Source: Paulownia fortunei (lineage: Eukaryota > Streptophyta > Magnoliopsida > Lamiales > Paulowniaceae). Taken from it: a stretch of DNA of 64,000 bases. The stretch spans positions 806,001 to 870,000 of the forward strand of contig JAGSPU010001569.1 of the NCBI GenBank assembly GCA_019321725.1. Direction: 5' to 3'. Numbering within the stretch: position 1 is the stretch's first letter; each line of letters starts with the position of its first letter. Below are positions 1-12,284 of this stretch, one piece after another. The notes below the pieces were generated by a model. It saw only the letters and a program-made list of their open reading frames with translations, ran no database searches and was not told the DNA's origin. The position numbers and the translations under genes were made by a program.

Positions 1-2164
1 TTTTATAAGAAGTTCGATGGAGCTAAATCTGTTGGTATGAAATTTCCCAGTGTGTTCACTTCATGAAAAGATAATCAACAACCATCCACATTTATATGCA
101 TATATATGAGTGCGTTGCCAACTTATACTCTTCAAGAACAGTACATGATATGCTCAATTGTGCATATCTTGATGGATTACAACTTGCAAGCATGAATTAT
201 TGCATGATAAAGATATTGAGATAAAGAATGAGCTACCTAAAAAATATGATGTCATGCTAACTATTACTGGAGAAGATCTATAGGGGATTCTGGATAACAG
301 AGGTCAGATTAAGCATGCAGGAAACCTAGAAAATCTAAAGTTCAAACGAATCATTTATTCAAATAAAATATCAACCTTTGAATAGGTATACGAATCCAAA
401 AAGAATTTACTTGTTTGTCATAAATTTGAACTAACACTAAAATGTATACGTAAATTATTTATCATTATAAATTCAAAAAAAAATAAAAAATCTTTAACCC
501 TATATTTATGTTTAAATTTTCAGCTTCTAAAACTTGAACTTTAGATTATTATATTATTAGACTGCAATGAAGTTTATGCAATTGAAAAATCATGCAATCT
601 TTAACAGTTTCATGGTTAACACTTTAAATAGCTTGAATGAGAATTTGTCCTATCAAACAAAATATACGCTATACATGACTTAGAAACGGTTGATAGTTCA
701 CAAACCAAAATATCTTACACCTGTGGATTTAAGTGCCATGTTGAACTATTCTTATCCAGTTATTTCATAGAACATGAAAAGAACCTGAAAATGCATTGGG
801 GACACTCAACATCATTGTCAGGTGTAAATTTTCTGTAGAAATGATTACAAGGTTGACATTTTGAAGTTCAAACAACAGACTTTTATTCTCTAATTGTTAA
901 ATGAAATCAGATTTTTTTTCATTTGGTTGAGTGATGCAATGCTAAAGCGAAATTCGTTTCAACTATTTCATTCTCTAACCTCTTGCAGCATCAGTTAGTT
1001 ATTTTTATCATCAGATCTAAAGCCTCATTTGAGGAGGCTTAGAAATTCTCAATTTAGTTTTTAACTGAGGGCCACCAAGCCATTATTGCTATAGCTTTTT
1101 GCCCTGGTACATCATCTTAGTTTTTGAATAGGACACATCCATTATTTTTTAATATACAATAGACTCTGATTTCAATTTTCGATAGACCTAATTAAATCTA
1201 AGTAGATACATATCACAACTAGGATGCGAATAAAATTCATCCAGCTTCAATTACCAATCATAACTTAAAAATGATGACCCATTGAGTACTAGTACAATTA
1301 AATGAAATAAGCATAGGTTCATTTCACCATTGCTTTCAAATAAATGTCATTAAAATAATTTAGCATACTCTGCTTATTAAAGCATTAATATGAGATGCCG
1401 AATAGCATTCAATGGAAATGCCAAGAAGCAAGGGATTTAATAACATTCATAGTCTTTTCCAAGTCACTTTTCAGTAATTCAAAATTCTAGTGCCTTTTAT
1501 TTTGACTTACGTTGCACAGCAAATTCTATAATTTCGTCCGTTATTCCAGTATTTTATTTATTCAGACCAAAGTTCATTAAGTTGCATCAAACTTTTATGT
1601 TTTTGACATTTGCATAATATTGTACAACAGAACATAGCATGGTCTCAAGCAAGTAGTATAAACTCCATATTAATCGGCCTAATTATGCACAGATTAGGCA
1701 TTTCAATTTCAAGCTAGTTGGAAAATGCAACCAAATCAAGTCTCTCATGTCATCCACACACACACACACACACACAAATGTCTATAACATTTAGAATCAT
1801 GTGACAGCATACCTAAATGTACAACACTTGGCATTACCAAGTGAAGGTGATTACCAAACATAATCAAATCAACCATGTTTATTTCATCAATACTGATCCC
1901 CTAGATGGATAACACAGCATAATAGCTAATGCAATTATCTTTTCCTTCTTCAATGGATCATTTTAAATAATTTATTGATATTGAAATGCTATGTAATCCT
2001 TCTCGGCCACAAAACTTTTTCCCTTATAATTCATCCAATATTTACTACATTGCAGAAATCATTAAACATGACTGGACATTAGTAGATAAATAAAGACAAA
2101 CCTAACCAACACACCTTCATCAGCAATTGTTGTCCTGCTACAAGGAAAAAACAGCATCAGTTCC
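1..2164. other. AT-rich flank downstream of SG1-like gene
   Basis: No coding region can be supported here. The stretch is AT-rich, with a (CA)n microsatellite at 1755-1776. It lies 3' of the minus-strand SG1-like gene. The part just below the stop, about 2100-2164, is probably 3' untranslated sequence; read on the minus strand it contains a possible splice acceptor (TTCCTTGTAG near 2140), so the 3' UTR may be spliced. I see nothing else recognisable. Confidence 0.5.
1755..1776. repeat. (CA)n microsatellite
   Basis: Eleven uninterrupted CA units, read directly from the sequence. It lies outside any gene. Confidence 0.95.
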
Positions 2165-3251
2165 CTAACTCTTCGCCATAGCTCTCTCATTCTCCACCTT
2201 CTGTGCGAAAATCTTGGTAGCAATCATATTATCATCAAAATAGCTCGCATAAGGGTGCCCCTTAGGAACCAATCTCCTGTATTTCTCAAAATTCTTCTCA
2301 GCCTCACTGTTTTTCTTCAACAAAGTATAAATTATGCCTTGACATAAATATGGCCTAAAATCCCTCGGCTCCTCCTTCACCAACTCCTGATAAACCTTCA
2401 ATGCCTCATCATACCTTCCCTCAAGCACCCTAATTTGCGCAAGCAACAGCTTAAAATCCCTCAAATCACTCTTCTTATTCCCTTCTTGCACAATCTCATC
2501 GCCTCCTCGACCCTCCTCTCAATATTTCCCAACTCTTGGCTTGATTCCTCCTGCGATGCCACAGTCACCAGCCCGTGATATGCCTCCACACGGTAAGGGT
2601 CCTTTTTTAACAGCTCATTGAACCCATTTTTTGCTAATTCGAATTCCCCATGATAAGCATACAAATGGGCTCTCATCATCGGCCACTCAACTTCCTCTGG
2701 CTCAAGTTCCATTAACTTATCAAGAATCTCAATAGCTTCAGGAATCTTTTTGCTCTTTATCTTGATTTCCATCAAATTCTTGAGTTCATCAATATCGTTA
2801 GGGTTGGAAAGCAAGTGTTCTTCAAGCAACTTTTCCCTTTCTTCATCCAAAATCGAATCCTTCTCAGCGGTTTCAACAGTGGGAGGGGGTGAATTTGGCG
2901 CCGCAATGGCGGGTTTAAAAGAAAAATAAAATCCAGAAAAGAGAAGTGCGGCGGCAGTGATGGTGGTGACGAGGGTGGCTTTCAGAGGGGCCAAGAATGG
3001 AATTAACGAAATTGCAGGGTGGTGTTTTGGTTGGTAACTTGAAATTTGAAGAACTGTAGGGGTTTATTGGGGCTTTTATGGTTCGGGTTTTGCAAAGAAG
3101 CTTTGATGGGGGAGAGAGATAATTGGGAAATCCGTGGAGGTGGGAATCTCAAGGAGAGCGAAGAGAGTGGTTTGGAGAAAGATGGAGGCTGGGGATTGAG
3201 CGTCAGGTAACAGCGGGTGGGCTTAACAGCGGCGGGATTCAGAGTATTCAT
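2165..3251 (-). CDS. SG1: SLOW GREEN 1-like chloroplast TPR protein, two frameshifts
   Basis: This resembles plant SLOW GREEN 1, a tetratricopeptide-repeat protein of the chloroplast needed for normal chloroplast development. It appears as a single exon read from ATG 3251 to TAG 2165-2167. The N-terminus is rich in Ser, Pro and Lys, like a plastid transit peptide. A hydrophobic segment follows (about 2915-2975), then paired TPR helices. The block containing CKK..NKKSDLRDFKLL and YQELVKEEPRDFRPYLCQGIIYTLLKK is strongly SG1-like. The reading frame is broken twice. The first break, at about 3005-3063, would be restored by one extra C in the CCC near 3016. The second, at about 2483-2490, would be restored by one extra G in the GGG. 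With both restored the product would be about 362 residues. Conservation continues across each break, so assembly error is as likely as pseudogenisation. The sequence AAACCCTAA lies just upstream of the ATG. Confidence 0.8.
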
Positions 3252-3376
3252 GGCGTTAGGGTTTAGAGAGTTTCAGACAGTGAGCTCTAAACCCTGGTGA
3301 TAAATGAAAAATGGAGGACAAAAAGAGAGACTAGCATTCCGGTGAAAGGTGATACTCCAGCGATTATTTAATGCGG

Positions 3377-3392
3377 GCCCACAATTGTGGGC
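3377..3392. promoter_or_regulatory. Palindromic paired site II motif in the SG1-like promoter
   Basis: GCCCACAATTGTGGGC is a perfect 16-base palindrome 126 bases upstream of the SG1-like ATG. Each half contains the GCCCA/TGGGC core of the plant site II element, which TCP factors bind. More cores follow at about 3439, 3452, 3545 and 3562. A role in SG1 transcription is inferred from position. Confidence 0.5.
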
Positions 3393-4106
3393 TGAAAGGA
3401 ATTTGGATCATAAAGGTCGCCTGAACTGAAGTCAAATTGAGCCCAACTATATGGGCTTAGTCCAATGTGAGAAACAAATATAAGAATCCAAACTGAAGAT
3501 ATAATGATCTGAGAGTGCGTTGTGATCCCATTGAATCATTGATGCTGGGCTTAACTAATTAGGGCCCACATTATTGTCTGTGGAATGTGGATTACCAATA
3601 TCAGGCCTGAAAATAAATTACTCCGACACTCACCAGCCCATTTATTACCTTTTGCCAGGCTCTAAGATTGTTTAACCCATTTATGCCTCGACACCAAAAT
3701 GCTCGACTATTTTTCTAAATTGAACTTTAGTTAGCCCAATTGAACTAAAATAAAAAATAGGTATTAATTAGTCTCACCTCGTATAAATGAAATTGGGAGT
3801 TTGAATCATGTACTACCTTTGTTCATCATGTTTCAAGATTGAATTTAGGGGAAAAAAAAGGCTAGTAGAATTTGAAAAATTAATAAAAAAATTTTTAAAA
3901 GAAAACAGAAGATATTTCTTTAGGAAGCATTGAGGAACATATCATGTTCCCCTTGTATTGATACTATCAAAAAAGGCATGTCCTGCTTCTTCAATTTTGG
4001 GTGGATTTTGCATGATGAGTCCTTGTCACACAAATTATGTACGAACAACTAAATTTTGAGCCAAAGATTTGAGGTTATTGATAATTTTATTCAAAATTAA
4101 TTTCAA

Positions 4107-4329
4107 TAAGATTACATTTGGATTGATAAATTTGAAAATTTTAATTTTATAATAATAAATTAATTAAATTTATTTGAATAATTTCATCTACAATAATTTT
4201 AAATTTTTGAACTCATATTTTTTAACTATTTTTTAAATTATAATAATAAATTTAAAATACAATCATTTGAAATACTTTTCATAAATTATTTTATTAAATT
4301 CAAACCGTTGCGTCCAAATGCAACCTAAG
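4107..4329. mobile_element. Possible MITE-like element
   Basis: An AT-rich block of about 220 bases is bounded by related inverted ends. The left end reads ATTACATTTGGATTGATAAA. The reverse complement of the right end begins TTGCATTTGGACGCAACGG. Both contain CATTTGGA, and no coding sequence lies between. This is the usual look of a plant miniature inverted-repeat element. I could not confirm a target-site duplication. Confidence 0.4.
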
Positions 4330-5665
4330 ATCATGACAAAATGCATAATACAAATTAGTTAATTAAGTGTAACTTGTAGTTAAAATTGGGGAATGATTTA
4401 TTTTTAGTTGATTTCCAAAAACAAATCATCAATAACTACATCCACATACATAAACTATAAAATTTATTCCACACTCAAATCTAAATAATGATTAACCTGA
4501 TATCGGTATTGGATCTCAAAATACACGAAAGTAGTGGATCACCGTTGATGTTGACATATTTGACATGCTTGAAAGTTTTTTTAGGCTTGAATAGGATCAA
4601 GAAGGAAAGGGACTATCTTTTGGATATGGAAATTTTATTGCCGAATATACATTAACATATAATTTTTAGTTATCAATTTATATTTTATTTATTTTTAGAA
4701 TTATTATTAAATTTTAAGATTAAATAAAAAATTAAATTAATAGAAAAATTAAATATTACCATGTATCAAATTATAATATTTTGATAATGAAAATCGTATC
4801 TTACAAATGATAGAAGTAAATATAATATTTTGATAATTCAAATCATATCTTTTGATTAAAATAATAAATATTCATTAAATCATGAATAATCGATTAAATC
4901 ATTTTATATCATTAAGTAAAAATAACAAGTATTCTCATCCTACAAGTATAAATATAAATCATTTTAAAGAAGTTAAATATAAGTTGAGAAAAAAGAAGAA
5001 GTTTAAGTAAGAAAGGTATCGGAAGAAGTTATTTCAATCCAAGTTTATCAAATTCAAGAAAATCTACGATATTCAAATGAAAAACAATGTATTCGTCGCA
5101 TAACTCGTTAAATTATGATGTTTAATTCGAGATTAAGATATTAAAATTTTAAATTAATGTTATTAGAAATCAAATCAATTTTAAAAGAAATCGATGGTCA
5201 AGTCAATATCCTCGAATAGAAAAATTATAGATTAATGAAATTGTATTTACAAATTTTCATTATTGATCCTCTGATTTGATATAATTTGGAATTCAATAAT
5301 ATTTTAAAATAAATAAATATAAATTAATAAGTAAAAATTATATTACACATTAATATATATTTGACAATAAATTTTTCATATCTACAACATGTTAAAATGA
5401 GTAAGTGTTAGTTGCTTCATTTTTTATCGATGTTATATTTAAAATTATGTTCGAGAAATAGTTATTCATATAATGTATCAATTCTCAGGGGGTAGAGGAG
5501 CTCTCCTCTAAACTACGGAGGTCTCATGAGTGAATAAAAGACCAGATTCTTTTTTCTTTCTTACAAATAAATTTAAATTATAAAACACTATTGATGTTAA
5601 ATCGATCTAGTGTAGTTGGAAATGGAAATGAGTATATGTTAGTGTACAAAATAACAAATCACATT

Positions 5666-5670
<5 letters not shown>

Positions 5671-5697
<27 letters not shown>

Positions 5698-5713
5698 TAT
5701 ATATATATATATT
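5671..5713. repeat. Compound (TC)n (TA)n microsatellite
   Basis: Thirteen TC units (5671-5696) are followed almost directly by TA units (5698-5713). Read directly from the sequence. Confidence 0.95.
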
Positions 5714-7391
5714 ATGTGTGCATTTTTCTTATTTCTTTTATAATCAAATTGAAGAAAGACAACCATTTTAAATGACAACCATTTTCTTTATAATCAAATT
5801 GAACCTAAATCACTACTACTCTTTATCATATTATAAATTTTTACTTTTAATTTTTCAACGCTCACGTAAAATGAAATTACACATTAAATATGAAGACTCA
5901 ATTCGTAGAATTACTAAGAAATCGAGTTCAAGTCGAGCCTAAAAAATATGAAGGCTCAAGCTTGAAGAAAGAAAGCTTGAAAGAAATATAGTAAATTTAT
6001 TTTTAATATATTTAAAGTTTTATCACTTAATTTTCCCTTTCTCCAGCTCCTGACAAAGTTTTTAATGAATATTGATTGTTTCAAAGTATGACATAACTAT
6101 GAAAAGCTTTCATTATTTCTTAGAACATATCACTTTTATGAATTATTTTGCAGAAGAAAATTTATATTTTTTATTGTATTATAAAACAAGGTTATAATTG
6201 TATATCAGAATCAAAAAGATATTTTATATAAGTAAAACAATAATAATTATATATCTTGTATGCACTAACTCTTTATCAATATTAGGGGAAGTTACAAAAC
6301 ATGCATTATTTTAACTTATTTGCTGAAACATAAATTACTATGTATCAAAGAAATATCATAATTATTTTTTTATTTTTTTATTATAGAAACTAAAATAGTA
6401 AAATATTGCTCAAATATCATTTGAATATGTTTTACATAATTTTTAATATTATAATTTTTACATAGTATTAATTATTTATATAAGTATTGTAAATACTACA
6501 CTCTACATCTATCGAATACAATTTACCATACAAATACACACTCACATACATACATACATTATATATATATGTATGTGTGTGTGTGTGTATGTAAGAGAGG
6601 AGTAAAATATATTATGGATGTATACTGTAATATTTAAATTTAAATATATATAGTACATAAATAAAAAAATAAAAAACTTGTGAGCCCTTGGAGAGCTAAT
6701 GGGTATTTGTAGTGAGCTTGAGCTCGACTCGCCAAGAAGCTCGAGCTCCAAAAACTCAATTAAACTCGTCTTGCATTGCAATTACTACTAATATTATTAC
6801 CAAGAAGGTATACTAGCACAACATATACAACTTTAAAAAAAAAAAAAGAAAAGAAAGCCTAAACACACGAGGAAGCAACATCAAACTAAACAAACACGTA
6901 GCACAACAATACATTTTCCCCTACATTTTCATACATACACGGTCCCTCGCCTCCCCTCCCTCACTTCATTGATTACACAAAATGACGTTTCACACTCCAC
7001 CGAAATTCTATTCTCTCAAAACAAAACAAAACAAAGCAAAAAAAAGAGATCAGAACGGAAAGCGCACGCGCAATGGCTAACCATCAACGGCCCAATCGCC
7101 GACAATACTGCCACAACTCCAACACGTGTTACGATTCCACAAGTTTACATCACATTTCTCAACACCACAAACTTACAAAATATGCATTTCGTTTTCTCAA
7201 TAAAGTTTGGGGGTGGAGGGGATGGGGGGTTTTATTGTCTTAAATTAAACCTTAAAGACTTTTGGTGGAAATACTGGAATAGGGGTTGTTCGTTCCTATA
7301 TATGTATTATTACTTGCGAACCAATTAAGAAAGGGAAGCCCCTAACATCATTGTCCCAATCGAATATTCAATAATATATATATAGCAGTGA

Positions 7392-8170
7392 TCATTCATC
7401 ATCATCATTGCTATCTTTCCTAGAAGAATCCAAAAGTATATTGGGGATTCTTTGACTTGTCTCGTTTCTGCAGATGATCTTCTTTCCTCTCTTCTCTTCT
7501 TGTAGGCCTCAAAAAACTCCTTGTTCTCTTTCTCTAGCTCCTTCCACACTATTTTCATCAAAGTTCAACAAATACAAATATCATCAAATAATAAACAACA
7601 AAATGATCTACAGAACATGTACTCCACGTTCACCTGATTTGTGCATGGAACTCGCAACTTTTTGTTAGCAAAAATAATGCATTTTTCCAAATTTGGAGGT
7701 GGGTGGGTGGGTGGGTTGGTGTGTGGTGTTATCTACGGAGTAAAACTATGTACAGAACATGCCAATTTAAGTGTATATATAAATAAATATATTATACACG
7801 TGATTTGTACGTATATTATACAAGATGTAATATAAAATTATAATAGAAGATCAAACAGTAAAAAACTACCTGTAGAAGTAATAACTGGCTTGATATTTGC
7901 ATGTTTTGAGAGATCCTCCATGCATTCTTCTTTGCTCATGTTGAATATGATGCACTCTTCTATTAAGTGTTGTACCTGTTTTAATTATTCCATCATCAAC
8001 CCACAAAACCATACTCAAAACTATCTTCTACCTTCTAAATATAAACAAAAAAAAAAACAAGAAGTTCAGTCAAGATCACACACACACACACACTTATAAA
8101 AAGCCCTGAAAAAGGGAAATTATAATTACTTTACCGTGTGGATGTACTGTGCAGAGGATTCTGATCCCAT
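7392..8170 (-). CDS. A_thal_3526 / plant protein 1589 family small protein
   Basis: This belongs to a plant-only family of unknown function (A_thal_3526, 'plant protein 1589'). Three exons are read on the minus strand: 8170-8135 (ATG plus 12 codons), 7975-7870 and 7548-7392, with GT-AG junctions and compatible phases. The joined protein carries SAQYIHT, VQHLIEECIIFNMSKEECME, LSKHANIKPVITST and VWKELEKENKEFFEAYKKR, which together form the family domain. It is about 99 residues, mostly helical and charged, with no signal peptide or membrane segment. The last exon has a probable frame break after AETRQ near 7457. One extra A there would give an ending NILLDSSRKDSNDDDE and TGA at 7394-7392. Read literally, the frame drifts into non-conserved sequence to 7325. 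The function is unknown; some databases mislabel this family as angiotensin-converting enzyme 2. Confidence 0.8.
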
Positions 8171-11100
8171 GATTTTCCCACTCCAAAGACTTTCTTGTTT
8201 TCAGCAAATTTAATCAAGATTCTTGTGATCAAGAAAACTTATAAAATGGGATCATCAAAATGTGCAGAAAGAAAAAAGAAAAAAGAAAAAAGAGGAATTA
8301 ATAGACTAGAAATGCAGGGAAGAAGAGCAAGAGAAGAACAAAAATAGAAAGAGAAACAGAGAAAGATTAGGGTTACAAGGGCAGAAGAAAAAAATATTTA
8401 GATTAAAGAATACAATAAGAGGTTGGTTGGAGATAAACCAAAACAAAGTGTAACCTTGATGCGAACCATTTTTATAACGTGAGTAAAATAATAATGACCT
8501 TGTTTTTTTAAATAAAATAAGGATAGTGATCAGGTGATGTCATGAGGTGGTGGGATCAGTAGTCCCACGTGGGGGATCATCCCTGATTGGTTGGGAGGGG
8601 ATTAGAGTAGATTTTATTAACGCCAGCCGTTGTTTGTTGTAATGCCCACTTCACGTGGCACACTGGGCCCACAGGCCCCGCAGCGAAGGAGGCGCCAGAT
8701 TGGGCCCCCATAAAACCCATTCGTATCCTTTTGACGATAGATTTAATTTAGAGATCCAATAAGATGTCAAAAAATAAAAAAAATTTATTAATAATTTATT
8801 CTGTGGGCCCACGGTAAATCCCATGATATGTGTTAACCTACGCTACTTGGAATTGGCGTGGCGTCTTAACCCACTCCACCTCCATTGAGGGACGGCGGAC
8901 CATGACAACTAATTAAGACTTTTCTTTATTGGTGAAGAAAAAGAAATGAAAAAAATCAATATTTATTTATTTATTTATTTTCTGTATTTGTTCCCTCTAA
9001 AATTTATTTATTTTTTCTATTTATTTTTTTTCATATTTCTGATATTTAGTTGCATTATTGGGTGAGTTTGAGCTTCTCTCAATTTTGGGATGTTGGGCTG
9101 CATTTTTTTTTTTCTTGTTTTGCAAATTGCAATTTTTGGCTGTTACTTTTCTGCTTGTATTATAATTTTTCTCAATAAATACAGCCAAACCTCCTAACAT
9201 GACCATGACCTCCTGGATGGTCCAAAGTTATGTTCAATCGAGTTGTACTAGTTAGTTAGGACAAATTTAATGTTTCTTTGATTATAGATATATTACATGA
9301 CGTGAAGTACCAATTGTTAATTTATTTTACACGATAAAATTTTCATCTTTTTTCTTCGACATTGTAAAAAATCTTAAAAATACGCAAAATTTTCACTGAT
9401 CGTAGAGATTTCCCGTTCACCCCCAAAGCTTCAATCCCAAATAACAATCAAATTCCTCTAATCCCACATCGTCTTTGCATGAAGAAGAAGTTAAAGTATT
9501 TTGGCAAAATGCAACTATAGTCTGGTCTCTTATTGTCAAATAGAGATGCTGGCATGAAAATGAAGTTGCCGAACAAATTGCTATTCCGATTGAAACAGTT
9601 GTGTCATTGGGCGAAAGCAAGCCAAGATTTTGACCCAATCTACTCTTACAAGAGACCACTCTCCCAACTCATCAACCAAACTCCTCACATGTGCATCGAT
9701 TCCATACACCATAAAGAGATAAGCATACCACATTTTATACATTCATAATGAAATGCCAAACCTTCCTAGTACTAACAAAGAAATAGTTGTGGGCCTGTTT
9801 TATTACCTCCCATACCAATATCTGGGGTCCCATTCTTTGTGGTACTAATTCATTTACCTTTGTGAAAAAGGTTCTTTAATTTGTACTGTAACACTGTGTG
9901 ACTGATTTATCTTTATGCAATGCCTATGATTCAATTCACACATTTCATAAATTACAATGAATTGATATTTTGTTAGCTATAAATTCATCGTTCCAAATGT
10001 TATATTTTTTATAAAATAAAATATTTAATTTTTATCCATATATCAAATATACCGTATACCAAATATAACATAGATATTACAAAAGAATCCTACGATCGTG
10101 CTAGAAAATAGTTACTACGCTAGTTATCCATATGCCTGCCTTTTTTTAACCAATTAAATGAATAATTGTAACTGTGTAGAAATGCGATTCCACTTTTTCA
10201 TTTTGCCTGTTTTTTTTTTCTCGTTTTAGAGGTGTCTTTGTAATTTAAGATGCAAAGAGAAAAGGGAAATATGGAAACACGTACCATCAATGGAAAAATG
10301 AGCATATAGAAACAAAACATCATCAAATTTTAATAATCCCAACGTTGTTTTTTTAGTGAACAATAAAATAGTAGGGGAATGACAACATAATAAAAGTTAA
10401 AATAAAAATCATCTCAAGCTTTTTCTTTTCCCACACAATTTGTATTTATACAGGATGCTTCACCAACGGAACAATGTTTTTAATTAATATTTTACTTCAA
10501 AGTGCGATTACAGCTAGAACTGATAATGACTAATTTGAGTAAAATATTGTGGCCTCATTGTATTAGGTAAAGACCATATTAAATAAACAAGCTGTCGGTT
10601 GAATTTTATTGAGAAAGAATCCAGTTGACGAGGTGACACTCTCGAAAAGGCTAATCACATCTACAAAAAATATTAAATTAATCCGAATGATTAATTAATT
10701 AACATTATCTCCTCGCTTATTGTCAATGACCACTTACGCTACTACTTATGTTAATAACTTCCCATATTACGAGGCCAATCTAAAGAAAGACCACGACTTT
10801 TAGTTCTTTTGGTATTTTACCATGATGAGCCTCTTCACACCTCGTCCTCCAAACCCCACATCGATTGAGAATTATTGGCAGTACCAAATCTAACTTTCAT
10901 AGTATCTAACTTATTTAATAGCTTATAAATTGGGTTTATAAACTCTCAAAATTAGACAAAAACAAGCTTAAGAGGAATTATTCTAAGAAAAAAATATAAA
11001 CAGGCTCAATTAATTTTTTGAGATTTAACAAACTCCCAATTTTATTTATTTTTTTATATAAAGCTAATTACAAAATTATAATCACTAACTAATAAATCTT

Positions 11101-11400
11101 ATAAGACCGAACATTTTATTTTATCCCAAAAAAATTGCAACCTTATTTTAAAAATAAGATATAATGCATTACAAACTCCAAACACATCTTGGGAGCTTAC
11201 AAAATGTTTCATATAAACTTAAACCATTCCCTTCCAATCACAACACAGAAACACAGGTTTCATATTTTTCTTTCCCAGTACAATATAGAGCAAAACTAGA
11301 ACGAAGAGAAGTCGAATGACATCATAATTTAGGATAAAAAACACCACAAAACACACATTGATATTCGATGTCGACAAACTCAAAAAAATAAATTGTCTTA
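8171..11400. other. Promoter plus AT-rich spacer without genes
   Basis: The first few hundred bases are the 5' UTR and promoter of the small minus-strand gene. Beyond about 8.9 kb I see only AT-rich unique-looking sequence and low-complexity tracts. ATCCCACATCG at 9461-9471 and CCCCACATCG near 10855 resemble the plant snRNA upstream element, but neither is followed by a recognisable snRNA. Confidence 0.5.
8566..8657. promoter_or_regulatory. Two G-boxes and site II motifs upstream of the A_thal_3526 gene
   Basis: CACGTG occurs at 8566-8571, inside the palindrome CCCACGTGGG, and at 8652-8657. G-boxes bind bZIP and bHLH factors such as ABA- and light-response regulators. Several GGGCCC/TGGGCC motifs follow at about 8665, 8701 and 8805. 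They sit about 400-640 bases upstream of the ATG at 8170. Control of that gene by light or ABA is inference. Confidence 0.5.
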
Positions 11401-12284
11401 AACTTCTCAGGTTTGCGAACGGCGCCTAGTAAAAGGGATCCATCACAACTCATCCTCCACAACAAAGTCAAAAAGAAAGCTCTAAAACACTAGACTAGTG
11501 GAGAATCTAGACCTTATTAGCTATTGTCTGCACCTGTGCAATCAGATATTACAGGCTCCAGTTAACTTCAGAAAAATCAACTCATTTCAATCTTTAATAC
11601 AAATTAAACACTAAATTATTGATTTTGACGCCTTGTCAATAGTTGATCAGGTGCATTTGGTATAGAATTCTTAGGACAGGTTCATCAGTCAAATCACACC
11701 CTCCGATAAGCAAAATAAATGACAGTGATTTGAGGAAAAAGGTGAAGTAGGAAGTAAACCAGTTGTTTCTTCAAGAGTAACTCGTATAATTGATACCCCT
11801 TCCCGTCAGGATAAGGACAAGTAAGACAATTACTAAGCAGATGATTGGAACATGGAAGTGAAATACGACATTCTCCGAAGAGAGACTTTGCCATGTGCAT
11901 CGAACCATCATTTCAGAACATGAACAACATCAAAAGAGAACAAATGAAACCGAGCACAGACAAGGCAACTTCATATACAATAGACATGGGGCATATGCAG
12001 GATATTTTTCCCAAGCAATCACAACCAACAAGAATCAGAAATCAAAAACAAAAACAAATGATACACACCTGAAAAGCGGCATATTTTACAACACATTCAG
12101 GAATGAAGTTAGTACATTTGAAGTTGACCAAGACAGCAGCCAACATCTAAGCTGTGTTCTCCAACCCCTTCTTTTCTTTTTTTCTCTCTATCTATTTTCT
12201 TTGACTTTTGCGATGCAAGTGCATGTGAAGGTCTTTTTTACCCATGGGCTTTCATTGCATGCAATCTTTGATAAGATTTTCAAT

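Larger units (their letters stand above)
3300..7391. other. AT-rich intergenic spacer with small repeats
   Basis: No gene is supported over about 4.1 kb. The first 350 bases form the SG1-like promoter. The rest is strongly AT-rich and holds a MITE-like element (4107-4329), a (TC)n(TA)n tract (5671-5713), a local duplication of TTTATAATCAAATTGA around 5738 and 5789, and mixed AT/GT repeats near 6560-6590. Two GAGCT/TCGAG-rich patches (about 5928-5965 and 6715-6775) may mark the ends of another non-autonomous element. Short open frames here have no recognisable content. Confidence 0.6.

Noticed and set aside
6542..8099. Open frames on both strands between 6.5 and 8.1 kb
   Set aside because: Most are low-complexity or microsatellite translations. 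Only the three exons of the A_thal_3526 gene carry conserved protein sequence.
9461..9471. Exact match to the plant snRNA upstream element (ATCCCACATCG), with a near match at about 10855
   Set aside because: No TATA-like box at the required spacing and no U1-U6 snRNA sequence follows either site. The motif also occurs by chance and in dispersed repeats.
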